This document shows positions 46,292-54,811 of a stretch of DNA of 64,000 bases, piece by piece. Source of the stretch: Bacteroidaceae bacterium (GTDB taxonomy: Bacteria; Bacteroidota; Bacteroidia; Bacteroidales; Bacteroidaceae); the NCBI GenBank assembly GCA_017965425.1, contig JAGCPY010000094.1, positions 1 through 64,000 of the forward strand. The letters run 5' to 3'. Every line of letters starts with the position of its first letter. Within the stretch, counting starts at the first letter, position 1. Below the pieces are notes generated by a model. It searched no databases and had not been told where the DNA came from. It saw only the letters and a program-made list of their open reading frames with translations. The position numbers and the translations under genes are program-made.

Positions 46292-47068
46292 ATGCCACAT
46301 CTCTTTCGTCCAGCACACCCTGTCAACCGATACTACTCTTGGTTCTCCGCTCTCCACACCCGTGTGGACATGCTCCTTTTGGCTCAACTCTCTGAAGCAG
46401 AATTTGAAACCGCTGAAAATGCTGTGCATCAGGAACTTCATGCTGTGGAACGTATCGGCAACCGCTTTGACCAGAACAGTGAGCTATCCCAAGCGGTTCA
46501 ACTTGCCACTGTACATCCAGTTACAATCAGTCAAGAGCTCTATGCATTGTTGGAACGCAGCCTCCAAGCCAACCGAGACACCTGCGGTCTTTTCGACATC
46601 ACAGTCAACTCTCCCAACTTTCATCCTGGAATCATCAACGATGTCCAACTCATACCGTCCGCCAAAGGTGGCTCCCTCATCCTCAACCCCAACAACCCAT
46701 CCATCATTCTTGATCTCTCAGGCATCTTAAAAGGTTACACTCTTGAACGCCTGCGTATTCTTTTGCCTACATTTGGCATCCATGATGCACTCATTAACCT
46801 CGGCAACAGTTCCATCCTCTCCCTCGGCAACAATCCATCCGACATCCCCTCTGGTCACTGCCTCACCACCTCGGGCAACGCCACCCATCAACGTCAACAC
46901 ATCCGCAACCCACTGACCGGCAAGTTCATCACTGGACAACGACAAGTATCTGTTACGACGAAAAACGCCATCGACGGCGAGATTCTTTCCACCACACGTT
47001 TCATCCAATCTGCCAAGGAATCTACGTTGAATGAGTTTGGGATAAGATCTGCCACAGAAAAAGGTTAG
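46292..47068 (+). CDS. ApbE-like FAD:protein FMN transferase (divergent)
   Basis: The 258-aa protein resembles ApbE in order of motifs: VERIGNRFDQNSELSQ (the NPxSELS-type start), an ILDLSGILKGYTLERL segment (DLGGIAKGYAVD in standard members), LINLGNSSILSLG (NxGG-like), HIRNPLTGKF (the DPxTG-like motif) and NAIDGEILSTT near the end. ApbE attaches FMN to threonines of redox proteins outside the cytoplasm. Several motifs are altered (LSGIL, NLGNSS, RNPLTG) and no signal peptide is seen, so activity or export is uncertain. The ATG sits immediately after a terminator hairpin, so expression would depend on read-through or an unseen promoter. Confidence 0.7.
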   Translation: MPHLFRPAHPVNRYYSWFSALHTRVDMLLLAQLSEAEFETAENAVHQELHAVERIGNRFDQNSELSQAVQLATVHPVTISQELYALLERSLQANRDTCGLFDITVNSPNFHPGIINDVQLIPSAKGGSLILNPNNPSIILDLSGILKGYTLERLRILLPTFGIHDALINLGNSSILSLGNNPSDIPSGHCLTTSGNATHQRQHIRNPLTGKFITGQRQVSVTTKNAIDGEILSTTRFIQSAKESTLNEFGIRSATEKG

Positions 47069-47250
47069 TCACAACGTACACGAACGACTCGCGCAAGACT
47101 TTCTGCCAAAGAACAATTAGTAAATGAAACCTAACAAAATGATGTCGGTGAAAATATTTGTTCACAAACCATGTTCTGAAAATATCCCGAACTCATGCTA
47201 CCTTTTCATAAAATCCCAGTCCTTTAATGTTATTTAACTAATAGGGATGC

Positions 47251-47278
47251 TTGGTTTTAATCTTTCTTAGTACCTTTG
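47251..47278 (+). promoter_or_regulatory. Promoter of the LPP20-PEGA envelope operon
   Basis: TTGG (47251-47254), about 17 nt, TACCTTTG (47271-47278), 40 nt before the ATG at 47319. The gap 47069-47250 has no other feature I can support. Confidence 0.6.
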
Positions 47279-47318
47279 CCCACAAAATAGTGTTTTATAG
47301 AACATTTAACGAGGAAGA

Positions 47319-49256
47319 ATGATACCATTCAAATTCATTAAACGAGGATTGTCTGTATTGTTACTAACCGCTGCAAGTGCAATGGGTTATGGCCAGTCTA
47401 TCTCTCCCAAGGACTGGGAGAAAATCCAGCAAAACAGCAATTATCTCATTGGCATGGGTACGGCAGACAACCTTGACGATGCTCGGCAAATGGCGGAAAG
47501 CGACCTTGCCGGAAAGATTCAGACGAACGTGCAGAGCCGCTTCGACTATGTCATCAACCAGCAGAACAAAGGGAAACAAGTCAGCAGCGATGCCAAAATG
47601 AAGAACATCATCCGTTCCTATACGGCTGTGACGCTGAATAATGTCTCGGAATACATCGCCAAGCAAAAACCCAAGTTCGTCGTCTATCGCTATATCAAGA
47701 ACAGCGAAGTGCGTGCCATGTTCAAGCGCAGAATGGAAATGGCGAAGAAGTGGGCACGGGAAGCCGCAGAGCGAGAGAAAGAGCTGAAGATCGGCGACGC
47801 CCTGCAGGATTACTACTGGGCGTTGGCACTTCTGCGCAGTTGTCCCGACGGCGACCTGGAAGCCCTCGACGGCAACGAGAAAATGCTGCCCGAAGTGTTC
47901 AACCGCGTGAAGGACATTCTGGGGAAAGTGAAAGTCAACGCCGTCTCTTCAGAACAAAGCGGCAACCAGCAGCGTGTTACGCTGGAATTTACCTACGGTG
48001 GCCAGCCCACGACCAACTTCAACTACCGCCTCTGCAACGGAAAGACCGACGATCCCAAGAAGCCTTTCGACAGTTCATACAGCGGAGAAATCTACTCTGC
48101 CAAGGACGGCACGGGGGAACTGCTGCTGCCTGCCGGTGCCAAGCTTACGAGCCTGAAGGTGGTGGCTGAATACGAGTTCCGCGAGGAGGCTAATATCCAC
48201 CCGGAACTCAGCAGCGTGCTCGACTGCACCGACCCTGTCCCCTTCAACGCTGCCGTACTCAATGTTGACACCAAGAACTGCGCCACTAACAGCCAGTATG
48301 TGATGGAAATCGCCTCATCCGGCGGCAGCCGCAGAAGCAACGGCACTCCACAGCAGGCCCAACAGGCATCAAGTACCAGTTCTGCAAGCACCAACGCCGT
48401 CGGTGGCATCCTTACCCTGAATGCGCAGGAAGCTACGCCCTACATCAACACAATGAAAGCCATCGAACAAGGCATTTCACAGCGGAGCTACAGCGGCTTG
48501 CAAGGTCACTTCACGCCCGAAGGCTGGAAGATGTTCGAGAGTCTGATCAGCTATGGCGATGCCAAGCTGCTGCGTTCGCCGCAAGTGGAATTCAGCCGCG
48601 ACCGTGAACAGGTGGTCTGCCGCAGCTTCCCCATGAGCTTCACCTTCAAAGGCAACCGACGCACGTTCACTGAAGACGTGGTCTTCTACCTCGACGCACA
48701 GGCGAAGATCACGGAAGTAGCCTTCGGACTGGAACAGGCAGCCGTGAACGACATCCTCTGCCGCGACCAATGGAGCGCAGACGCACGCAACGTGATGGTC
48801 CACTTCCTCGAAACCTACAAGACTGCCTACGCCCTCAAGCGTTGGGACTATATCAATACCATCTTCTCCAACGAAGCCCTCATCATCACCGGCTCCGTCG
48901 TCAAGGCCACAGGCAAACAGGAGATGGGTCCCGCCAAGGTGCAGCACGTCAAGTACACCCGCCAGACCAAGGAAGAATATATGGCCAGTCTGAAACGATG
49001 TTTCCAGAGCAACGAGTACATCAACATCCATTTCGCCGACAACATCGTACGCCGCTCCAACAACAACCAGAACATCTACGGCATACAGATTAAACAAGAC
49101 TATTTCTCGTCCAGCTATGGCGACACTGGCTATCTCTTCTTGCTCATAGATTTTGCCGATCCCAATGCCCCGCTCATCCATGTCCGCACATGGCAACCCG
49201 ATAAAGACCCCAATGTGCGCGACGGACGCATCGGCATCACCGACTTCATGTTGTAA
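47319..49256 (+). CDS. Secreted LPP20-like protein with C-terminal NTF2-like region
   Basis: The 645-aa protein has a signal peptide (GLSVLLLTAASAMGYGQ). Residues about 30-150 (WEKIQQNSNYLIGMGTADNL, DDARQMAESDLAGKIQTNV) match the LPP20/FlgP-like fold in which a GxGxA turn precedes a helix of AxxxAxxxL type. A middle beta domain and a Ser/Gln/Ala-rich linker (near 345-365) lead to a C-terminal segment (about 490-640) with ALKRWDYINTIFSNEALIIT that looks like an NTF2-type fold. Such proteins are found in envelope complexes of Bacteroidetes, without a known reaction. It is the first gene of a four-gene operon. Confidence 0.75.
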   Translation: MIPFKFIKRGLSVLLLTAASAMGYGQSISPKDWEKIQQNSNYLIGMGTADNLDDARQMAESDLAGKIQTNVQSRFDYVINQQNKGKQVSSDAKMKNIIRSYTAVTLNNVSEYIAKQKPKFVVYRYIKNSEVRAMFKRRMEMAKKWAREAAEREKELKIGDALQDYYWALALLRSCPDGDLEALDGNEKMLPEVFNRVKDILGKVKVNAVSSEQSGNQQRVTLEFTYGGQPTTNFNYRLCNGKTDDPKKPFDSSYSGEIYSAKDGTGELLLPAGAKLTSLKVVAEYEFREEANIHPELSSVLDCTDPVPFNAAVLNVDTKNCATNSQYVMEIASSGGSRRSNGTPQQAQQASSTSSASTNAVGGILTLNAQEATPYINTMKAIEQGISQRSYSGLQGHFTPEGWKMFESLISYGDAKLLRSPQVEFSRDREQVVCRSFPMSFTFKGNRRTFTEDVVFYLDAQAKITEVAFGLEQAAVNDILCRDQWSADARNVMVHFLETYKTAYALKRWDYINTIFSNEALIITGSVVKATGKQEMGPAKVQHVKYTRQTKEEYMASLKRCFQSNEYINIHFADNIVRRSNNNQNIYGIQIKQDYFSSSYGDTGYLFLLIDFADPNAPLIHVRTWQPDKDPNVRDGRIGITDFML

Positions 49257-49280
49257 AGATCTTTAACACATTATAATCGT

Positions 49281-51038
49281 ATGAAAAGAACCATTTCCCG
49301 CCTCTGCGTTGCACTCCTTCTGGCTGTGCTCACTGGCATCACCGCCGATGCACAGAAGACTATGGACGTAGCCAAGTTTACCCGCATGGACAACGACCTT
49401 ATGGCCCGCGTCACCAAGCCTGTCCGAGACAAGGACGAAGGCAAGCTCTGTGCCCTCATCCGTGTCGTCACCACCCTGCCCTCGCTGGAATTCCGTGCAG
49501 ACGCTCTCGGCATCGTACAACAGGAAAAGCACGGCGGCGAAGTGTGGCTCTATGTGCCATACGGAGCCAAGAGTCTCTCTTTCTCCCACGAAGGCTACTT
49601 CCCCCTCCTCTACCAATATGCTCTGCCCATTGAGGAAGGTACGGTTTATCAGTTACAACTCGCCAGCTACGAAACTCCGACTCAAGGTTCTACACAACAG
49701 ACCAACACTCAGATGTTCGTACTCACTCACACCCCCGAGGAGGCTACCGTCTATATCGACGGCATGAACGTCCCCACCGAGAACGGCATCTTCTCTGCCA
49801 TGATGAGCAAAGGCGAACACACTTATAAAGTGGAAGCAGACCAATATGAAGAAACCGAAGGTACCTTCGTCCTAGACGACCAGCCCGTCCGCGAGACCAT
49901 CAACCTTCAGCCTCTCTTCGCCACCATTCAGCTCTACACATTACCTGAAAACGACTTCAACATCTCGCTCAACGGCCGCTTCGTCGGCACCTCACCTTAC
50001 AAGAGCGAACGTCTGGAAGCCGGCAGCTACCGCATCCACATCGAAAAAGACAAATATTATCCCATCGATACTCTTGTGCGTCTGCGCGAAGGCGACAATG
50101 TGGAACTCACCTGCAAGCTCACCTCCTTTGCAGACAGCCTCTTCTACAACCGCGAACTTGGCGGCCACCGCTTCTCCTTCGGTGTCAACGTCGGCTACCT
50201 GATGCCGTTCGTCAGTTCCAATGCCGGAGGCGGTTTCACGGGCAGCCCCATCAACTATGCACTGGGCAATAGTCAGGAAAACGTGGATTATTCCTCGCAA
50301 TCAGGTTTTTCCGCCGGCATCATGGTCGATTACAAGCTCTACAAGAACTTCTACCTCATGGCTGGTGTCAGCTACTCACAATACAGCTGGAGCAATAGCT
50401 TTAACCAAAAACTCACCGACCATACAGTATTGACTACGACAACCGAAGTGTGGAAAGGCGACATGGAAAATAGTTATAAAGAACGCTACACCCTCCGCAC
50501 CATAGAGATTCCCATTCTTGCCTCCTATCGCTTCGTGCTCACCAAGACAAGTAGCCTCCATCTGAACCTCGGTCCTTATTTCCAATATGGTCTTTCAGCC
50601 AATATGAACCTTTCCGGCTCTTCAGAAAGCAAAGGAACCGTTTACAATCGTATAGGAAACACATTAGGGGCAGCAATGAGTTCTTTCACCGATGTATCGC
50701 ACCTTGATTCGGACTTCGACCTCTACGGCAAGGAGTTCACGTTCCAACGCACGAACGAAAATGGAGCCACTTACGGTTTGGAAGAACGCTTCACCAGAAG
50801 CGACTCTCCTTACAAACGCTTCAACCTTGGATTGCGCGCGGCAGTTGCCTACGAGCTGCGCGGCTTCCAACTGAGCTTAGGCTACAACCTGCAGCTGACC
50901 AACTCTGCCAACACCAGTTTCTGGGAAAGCGAGCGCATCCCCATTTTCAACGGCAAAGATGGCGAGAACCACATGAGCGGGTACAAGCACCGTGTGCATT
51001 CGCTCGAAGTACGCTTAGGATATTTCTTCCGCTACTAA
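49281..51038 (+). CDS. PEGA-domain protein with outer-membrane barrel
   Basis: In this 585-aa protein a signal peptide (LCVALLLAVLTGITADAQ) precedes an N-terminal region. Two PEGA-type repeats follow, at about residues 155-205 (ATVYIDGMNVPTENGIF) and 212-275 (NDFNISLNGRFVGTSPYKS, then LEAGSYRIHIEKDKY). The C-terminal 290 residues are a beta-barrel (HRFSFGVNVGYLMPF, FYLMAGVSYSQYSW, SSLHLNLGPYFQYGL) ending in LEVRLGYFFRY, an aromatic C-terminus for barrel insertion. The PEGA units usually bind cell wall or form surface stalks. It probably sits in the outer membrane as the partner of the upstream LPP20-like protein. Confidence 0.8.
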   Translation: MKRTISRLCVALLLAVLTGITADAQKTMDVAKFTRMDNDLMARVTKPVRDKDEGKLCALIRVVTTLPSLEFRADALGIVQQEKHGGEVWLYVPYGAKSLSFSHEGYFPLLYQYALPIEEGTVYQLQLASYETPTQGSTQQTNTQMFVLTHTPEEATVYIDGMNVPTENGIFSAMMSKGEHTYKVEADQYEETEGTFVLDDQPVRETINLQPLFATIQLYTLPENDFNISLNGRFVGTSPYKSERLEAGSYRIHIEKDKYYPIDTLVRLREGDNVELTCKLTSFADSLFYNRELGGHRFSFGVNVGYLMPFVSSNAGGGFTGSPINYALGNSQENVDYSSQSGFSAGIMVDYKLYKNFYLMAGVSYSQYSWSNSFNQKLTDHTVLTTTTEVWKGDMENSYKERYTLRTIEIPILASYRFVLTKTSSLHLNLGPYFQYGLSANMNLSGSSESKGTVYNRIGNTLGAAMSSFTDVSHLDSDFDLYGKEFTFQRTNENGATYGLEERFTRSDSPYKRFNLGLRAAVAYELRGFQLSLGYNLQLTNSANTSFWESERIPIFNGKDGENHMSGYKHRVHSLEVRLGYFFRY

Positions 51039-51071
51039 CATTATTATTTACCCTATACAACTTATTCGACT

Positions 51072-52457
51072 ATGAAACGTATTCAAAAATTCTCCCTGCT
51101 AGCACTTACTTTGCTGGCCACCATTGCCTTCACAGGATGTAAGGATGATGACATTCTTCTCAACTCCTCTCCTACTCCAAACCCTGGCCCTAACCCTAAC
51201 CCTGCACAGACCTCCGAGCTCGTTGGCGAATGGCTTGAAGACTTGAGCGACGGCAACCAAATCATCATGTCCACCTCAGAATTCACGTCCGATGGGAAAT
51301 ACAAGTCATGGGCTGCCATCATCATGCCTGGAACCAATATCTACGGAACAGAAGAAGGTACCTATACTTATTCTGGAAACACCATTAAGGTGAACTACAA
51401 GAGTATGCTGACTGGCCAGATGATCAATTCTGAATTTACTGTGCAAAAGTTGGATGCCTATACGCTCAACTGGACACAAACCGAGGGCAGTGTCTCCACA
51501 CGTCGTATCATTGGCACCTACAACATGGCCGTGGGCGAAAGTAAGGCATTTGCCTTTGACGATGCCAACTTCGTACCTTCCAGCTACAAGTCCTGCGACG
51601 AGAAAGTGGCCACCGTCAGTGCCACAGGCACCATCCAAGCCGTCAAGCGCGGCACCACCTTCATCCGCGTGACTGCACCCGTGGGCGAAGTGGCTGTCAG
51701 GGTCGTTGTCACCGACGAGAACCACGCCGTTGACGACTATGTGCAGTACGCCGCTGGCTCCGTAGAGGACGTAAAAGCATACTATGGCACTCCCAGCTAC
51801 GCAGGGGTCATGTCTTCAAATGGAAAACAGGTTATTTCCTATGACCTCAACGATGATATGATTAACTCCATTACCTTCTACTATAACCGAAGCAACCATA
51901 TCTATTATATTCTCGCCATGTTCCAGGAAGGTGCCGACATCGCACCCGTCATTGCTGAGTTCGACAAGAAATACGAGAAGCGTACTGCAAAAGACGAGAC
52001 CTACCACATCTACAAGACAAAAGTGGATGGCGAGACATTGACCATCGCCATTGACGAGGAATTCCGCTCTATCACCTACATTTTCCAGGATCCATTTGAG
52101 GATATTGACGGCCTATACCGTCTTGATGCCGAGCACCTGGCAAAAGCTGTAGGCCATGAGTTCAACAATGAAGAAGATGATGGAAATTTCAGCGGCTACA
52201 TCGAAGATAACGAATACTTCTCCAATGTCCTCGTAAGGTATGATCCAGAAACTTTGGCCGTACAAGCTCTTATGTTTTATGCACAAGAAGGCTTTACTCA
52301 GGAAGAAATAGAAGAGTGGTATAAGAAAAACTACATCTACAATGAACAGACGGGATATTACCTGACCACAGATAATATGCTGACCTCTGAATGCATGATC
52401 AAAGTATCGACCAATGCAAATACAGGACGCGTCACCGTCACGTACATGAAAAGATAA
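51072..52457 (+). CDS. Surface or periplasmic lipoprotein with lipocalin-like and Ig-like (BIG_2) domains
   Basis: The 461-aa protein has a lipoprotein signal (LLATIAFTGCKDDD, lipobox TGC near residue 22), followed by an acidic DDD and a proline-rich PTPNPGPNPNPAQ linker. Aspartates after the cysteine match the surface-export signal described in Bacteroidetes. Residues about 50-150 resemble a lipocalin-like beta sheet (LVGEWLEDLSDGNQI); about 155-225 form a BIG_2-like domain (SCDEKVATVSATGTIQAVKR, GTTFIRVTAPVG). The rest has two similar alpha-beta segments. It has no recognised enzyme motif. It is the third gene of the envelope operon, 6 nt before a related lipoprotein. Confidence 0.75.
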   Translation: MKRIQKFSLLALTLLATIAFTGCKDDDILLNSSPTPNPGPNPNPAQTSELVGEWLEDLSDGNQIIMSTSEFTSDGKYKSWAAIIMPGTNIYGTEEGTYTYSGNTIKVNYKSMLTGQMINSEFTVQKLDAYTLNWTQTEGSVSTRRIIGTYNMAVGESKAFAFDDANFVPSSYKSCDEKVATVSATGTIQAVKRGTTFIRVTAPVGEVAVRVVVTDENHAVDDYVQYAAGSVEDVKAYYGTPSYAGVMSSNGKQVISYDLNDDMINSITFYYNRSNHIYYILAMFQEGADIAPVIAEFDKKYEKRTAKDETYHIYKTKVDGETLTIAIDEEFRSITYIFQDPFEDIDGLYRLDAEHLAKAVGHEFNNEEDDGNFSGYIEDNEYFSNVLVRYDPETLAVQALMFYAQEGFTQEEIEEWYKKNYIYNEQTGYYLTTDNMLTSECMIKVSTNANTGRVTVTYMKR

Positions 52458-52463
52458 TCACTG

Positions 52464-53444
52464 ATGAAAAAGACACTTATCCTTCTGGCTGCTGCACTTA
52501 CATGGGTTGCATGTGGCTCTGACCCTGTTGAGGAAGAAGTCACCATCAATGAATCTTCATTCTACGGCGAATGGGTAACCTTCAACATGGAAGGTGACTA
52601 CGCAACGGACATCGTCTTAAAAAATACGCGTCAGCTCACCACTACCACCTATACAGGTATCTCCACCAACGCTGTCGTAAACAATGAGGACGTGGGACCC
52701 TGGGTATATTATCCAGATAACAAAGTACTTAGAATTACTCCCACCCATGAACTTGCTATAGACTACTCTGTGGTGGAGATGAGTGCAAACATGATGAAGC
52801 TGCGCAACCGAGACCTGAATCTCACAGAGACCTACTATCGTATCGTTGAGACGCAAGATGTCGATGCAGGTCAGAGAATCAGCATCCAATGGCTGGCACA
52901 ACACACCGACTTCGAGGTGCAAAGCATCACGTCAAGCAACCAGTACGGCCTGTCTGTATCAGGACAAGAGATCTATGCCGGGACACGTGCAGGACTCGTC
53001 TTTGTCACACTCAGTTCCAACAAGGAAACGGTGGTGGTGAAACTCAATGTCAGTTCGCGTATCACCAAATTCACTGCCGAAGTACTATTCGACATTGACA
53101 CAATCATTGCTACGCATGGAACACCTGACGCAACGGAGGAGGGTGAGCAGACAAGCTACATAGCTTACCACCAGTCCTCTTTTGATGACGGCCTCAACAT
53201 CATTCAATACAAATATGATGTGAACACTCGCGAGGTGACACGCATAGATATCGTTTACAAGACACCCGAAGGCTTCAAGGCAGATGAGAATGACGTGAAA
53301 TCAACCTATGTTATGTTCGCAAACAACATCTATGGACTGAAGCAAAAGGCAATAGAAAACAAATTTATCATCTCACCTAACAACGAAAACAACATTATGA
53401 CTTTCGGGAACTACACCTATTTCCTTAAGAACGATCACTTCTAA
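52464..53444 (+). CDS. Lipoprotein related to the preceding gene (326 aa)
   Basis: A lipobox-type signal (ILLAAALTWVACGSDPVEEE) directs lipidation at the cysteine near residue 17, again followed by acidic residues. The mature part has a lipocalin-like start (FYGEWVTFNMEGDYATD) and an Ig-like strand set (QYGLSVSGQEIYAGTRAGLV, FVTLSSNKETVVVKLNVSS). It ends with an alpha-beta module (FDIDTIIATHGTPDATEEG, IQYKYDVNTREVTRIDIVY) that matches the corresponding part of the upstream lipoprotein. The two probably arose by duplication. It is the last gene of the operon and is followed by a strong terminator. Confidence 0.72.
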   Translation: MKKTLILLAAALTWVACGSDPVEEEVTINESSFYGEWVTFNMEGDYATDIVLKNTRQLTTTTYTGISTNAVVNNEDVGPWVYYPDNKVLRITPTHELAIDYSVVEMSANMMKLRNRDLNLTETYYRIVETQDVDAGQRISIQWLAQHTDFEVQSITSSNQYGLSVSGQEIYAGTRAGLVFVTLSSNKETVVVKLNVSSRITKFTAEVLFDIDTIIATHGTPDATEEGEQTSYIAYHQSSFDDGLNIIQYKYDVNTREVTRIDIVYKTPEGFKADENDVKSTYVMFANNIYGLKQKAIENKFIISPNNENNIMTFGNYTYFLKNDHF

Positions 53445-53470
53445 GAGGCTTTAATAGGATAACCACATTG

Positions 53471-53510
53471 ACTTCCCATCCAGTGTTTTGCTGAATGGGA
53501 AGTTTTTTAT
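53471..53510 (+). terminator. Rho-independent terminator of the envelope operon
   Basis: Stem ACTTCCCAT-CAG and CTG-ATGGGAAGT is followed by six T, 26 nt after the last stop. Confidence 0.88.
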
Positions 53511-53511
53511 T

Positions 53512-53599
53512 GTGTACATGTTCAGCACGGAAGGTGTACACGTTCAGCCTGGAAGGTGTACACGTTCCGCATGATTTGTATGAACGTTGTAGCCGACTT
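53512..53599. repeat. 22-bp tandem repeat array, three clear units plus a partial
   Basis: Units at 53512-53533, 53534-53555 and 53556-53577 begin GTGTACATGTTC, GTGTACACGTTC and GTGTACACGTTC; the first two end GGAAG. A decayed fourth (53578-53599) begins GTATGAACGTT. It follows the operon terminator directly and lies 46 nt left of element D. Confidence 0.85.
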
Positions 53600-53640
53600 G
53601 GCAGAGAATACCACACTCCTCACTATGTGTTATCATTGAA

Positions 53641-53942
53641 AAATCCCTCAATCTCTCACCTTTTTGGTTAAGTGGCTATCCAACAGAACTTTACGGGTGA
53701 GAGATGGGTGAGACTTCGGTGAGGGATGGTGAGGGATTATCGGAAATAAGGCTTCGTGAATGTAGGATTATACCCCTTTGTGTGGCCGAAAAACGGCCCT
53801 CGCGGCCATACACAGGGGTATGGCCCTACAGAGGATGCAGTAATCCCTCACCATCCCTCACCGAAGTCTCACCCATCTCTCACCCGTAAAGCTCTGTTGG
53901 ATAGCCACTTAACCAAAAAGGTGAGGGATTGAGGTTTTTTTT
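53641..53942. repeat. Palindromic element D (two near-identical inverted units)
   Basis: The parts are: arm CCTCAATCTCTCACC 53646-53660; spacer of 35 nt 53661-53695; four-box GGTGAG array 53696-53736; centre of 107 nt; exact inverted array 53844-53884; spacer 53885-53919, complementary to the left one at 33 of 35 positions; arm GGTGAGGGATTGAGG 53920-53934; T-run. The total inverted repeat is about 91 bp per side. The centre is also palindromic (TGTAGG...CCTACA, with ATACCCC/GGGGTAT and GTGTGGCCG/CGGCCATAC arms, 53761-53830). Confidence 0.93.
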
Positions 53943-53948
53943 ATAAAA

Positions 53949-54707
53949 CTATGGGAGGGAGGTGGTGCTGGAGGCTATCGTGTCAGCGAATCCCTTCCAT
54001 ACCCCTGTGGTAGGAATGGGTGCCTGAACGTCTATCAACTTGTGACTGACAGGATGTTCAAAGCGGATACTGCGGGCATGAAGACAGATGCCGCCGTCGG
54101 GATTACTGCGCGGCGCACCATACTTGAGGTCACCACGAATAGGGCATCCGATGGCCGCCAACTGGCAACGGATCTGATGATGGCGACCCGTGTGGAGATG
54201 GACTTCGAGGAGATGATAGTGTTCGCTGTGGGCAATGACCTTGTAGTCGAGGACAGCTTTCTTTGCCCCCGTCCGCTCATGGTCGTAGGCAAAGCTCTTG
54301 TTCATCTTCTCGTTACGCACGAGGTAGTGAGTGAGAGTGGCCTCTGGCTGTGGAGGCTGGTTCTGCACCACTGCCCAATAGGTTTTCTGGATAGCTTGTG
54401 TGCGGAACATCTCGTTGAGCCGCGTCAGCGCCTTGCTCGTCCGTGCAAAGAGTACGACGCCGCTGACGGGACGGTCTAACCGATGGACGACACCGAGAAA
54501 GACCGCACCCGGTTTGCCATACTTCTCCTTGATATACGCCTTCACCATCTCGGAGAGCGGGGTGTCGCCGGTCTTGTCGCCCTGTACGATTTCGCCTACG
54601 TTTTTCGAAATGATGATGACGTGATTGTCTTCGTAGAGAGGACTGAGACTCACGTCCTTCCCATCCCTACGTAAAAAGGAGCCTGTCATGTCTTGTGAAC
54701 CTTGCAT
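53949..54707 (-). CDS. RluA-family RNA pseudouridine synthase
   Basis: The 252-aa enzyme isomerises uridine in rRNA or tRNA. The catalytic aspartate lies in VVHRLDRPVSGVVLFAR (HRLD motif), preceded by YEDNHVIIISKNVGEIVQG, and followed by IQKTYWAVV, VHLHTGRHHQIRCQLA and CPIRGDLKYGA. It lacks an N-terminal S4 domain, as in the short RluC/TruC-like members, so the target base cannot be assigned. It lies downstream of fabG on the same strand, separated by 104 nt with a GC-rich palindrome. Confidence 0.9.
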   Translation of the reverse strand: MQGSQDMTGSFLRRDGKDVSLSPLYEDNHVIIISKNVGEIVQGDKTGDTPLSEMVKAYIKEKYGKPGAVFLGVVHRLDRPVSGVVLFARTSKALTRLNEMFRTQAIQKTYWAVVQNQPPQPEATLTHYLVRNEKMNKSFAYDHERTGAKKAVLDYKVIAHSEHYHLLEVHLHTGRHHQIRCQLAAIGCPIRGDLKYGAPRSNPDGGICLHARSIRFEHPVSHKLIDVQAPIPTTGVWKGFADTIASSTTSLP

Positions 54708-54770
54708 ATAAATCTATAACCGAATGAACAAAATGGCCAAGATAGCCGAAAGAACAAGAGGCTGAGTCAA

Positions 54771-54808
54771 CCCCGTTCCCTCCCTGCGGAGGGAGGGGTC
54801 GGGGAAGC
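54771..54808. repeat. GC-rich palindromic repeat between fabG and the pseudouridine synthase
   Basis: CCCTCCCTGCGGAGGGAGGG forms a tight hairpin next to a second GTCGGGG. It is the intergenic relative of the in-frame copies in valS and dnaG, and lies 3 nt past the fabG stop. Confidence 0.6.
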
Positions 54809-54811
54809 GTC

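Noticed and set aside
53761-53830. Central palindrome of element D as a separate insertion element
   Set aside because: It is symmetric with the outer arms and shows no target duplication or gene, so I treat it as part of the element.
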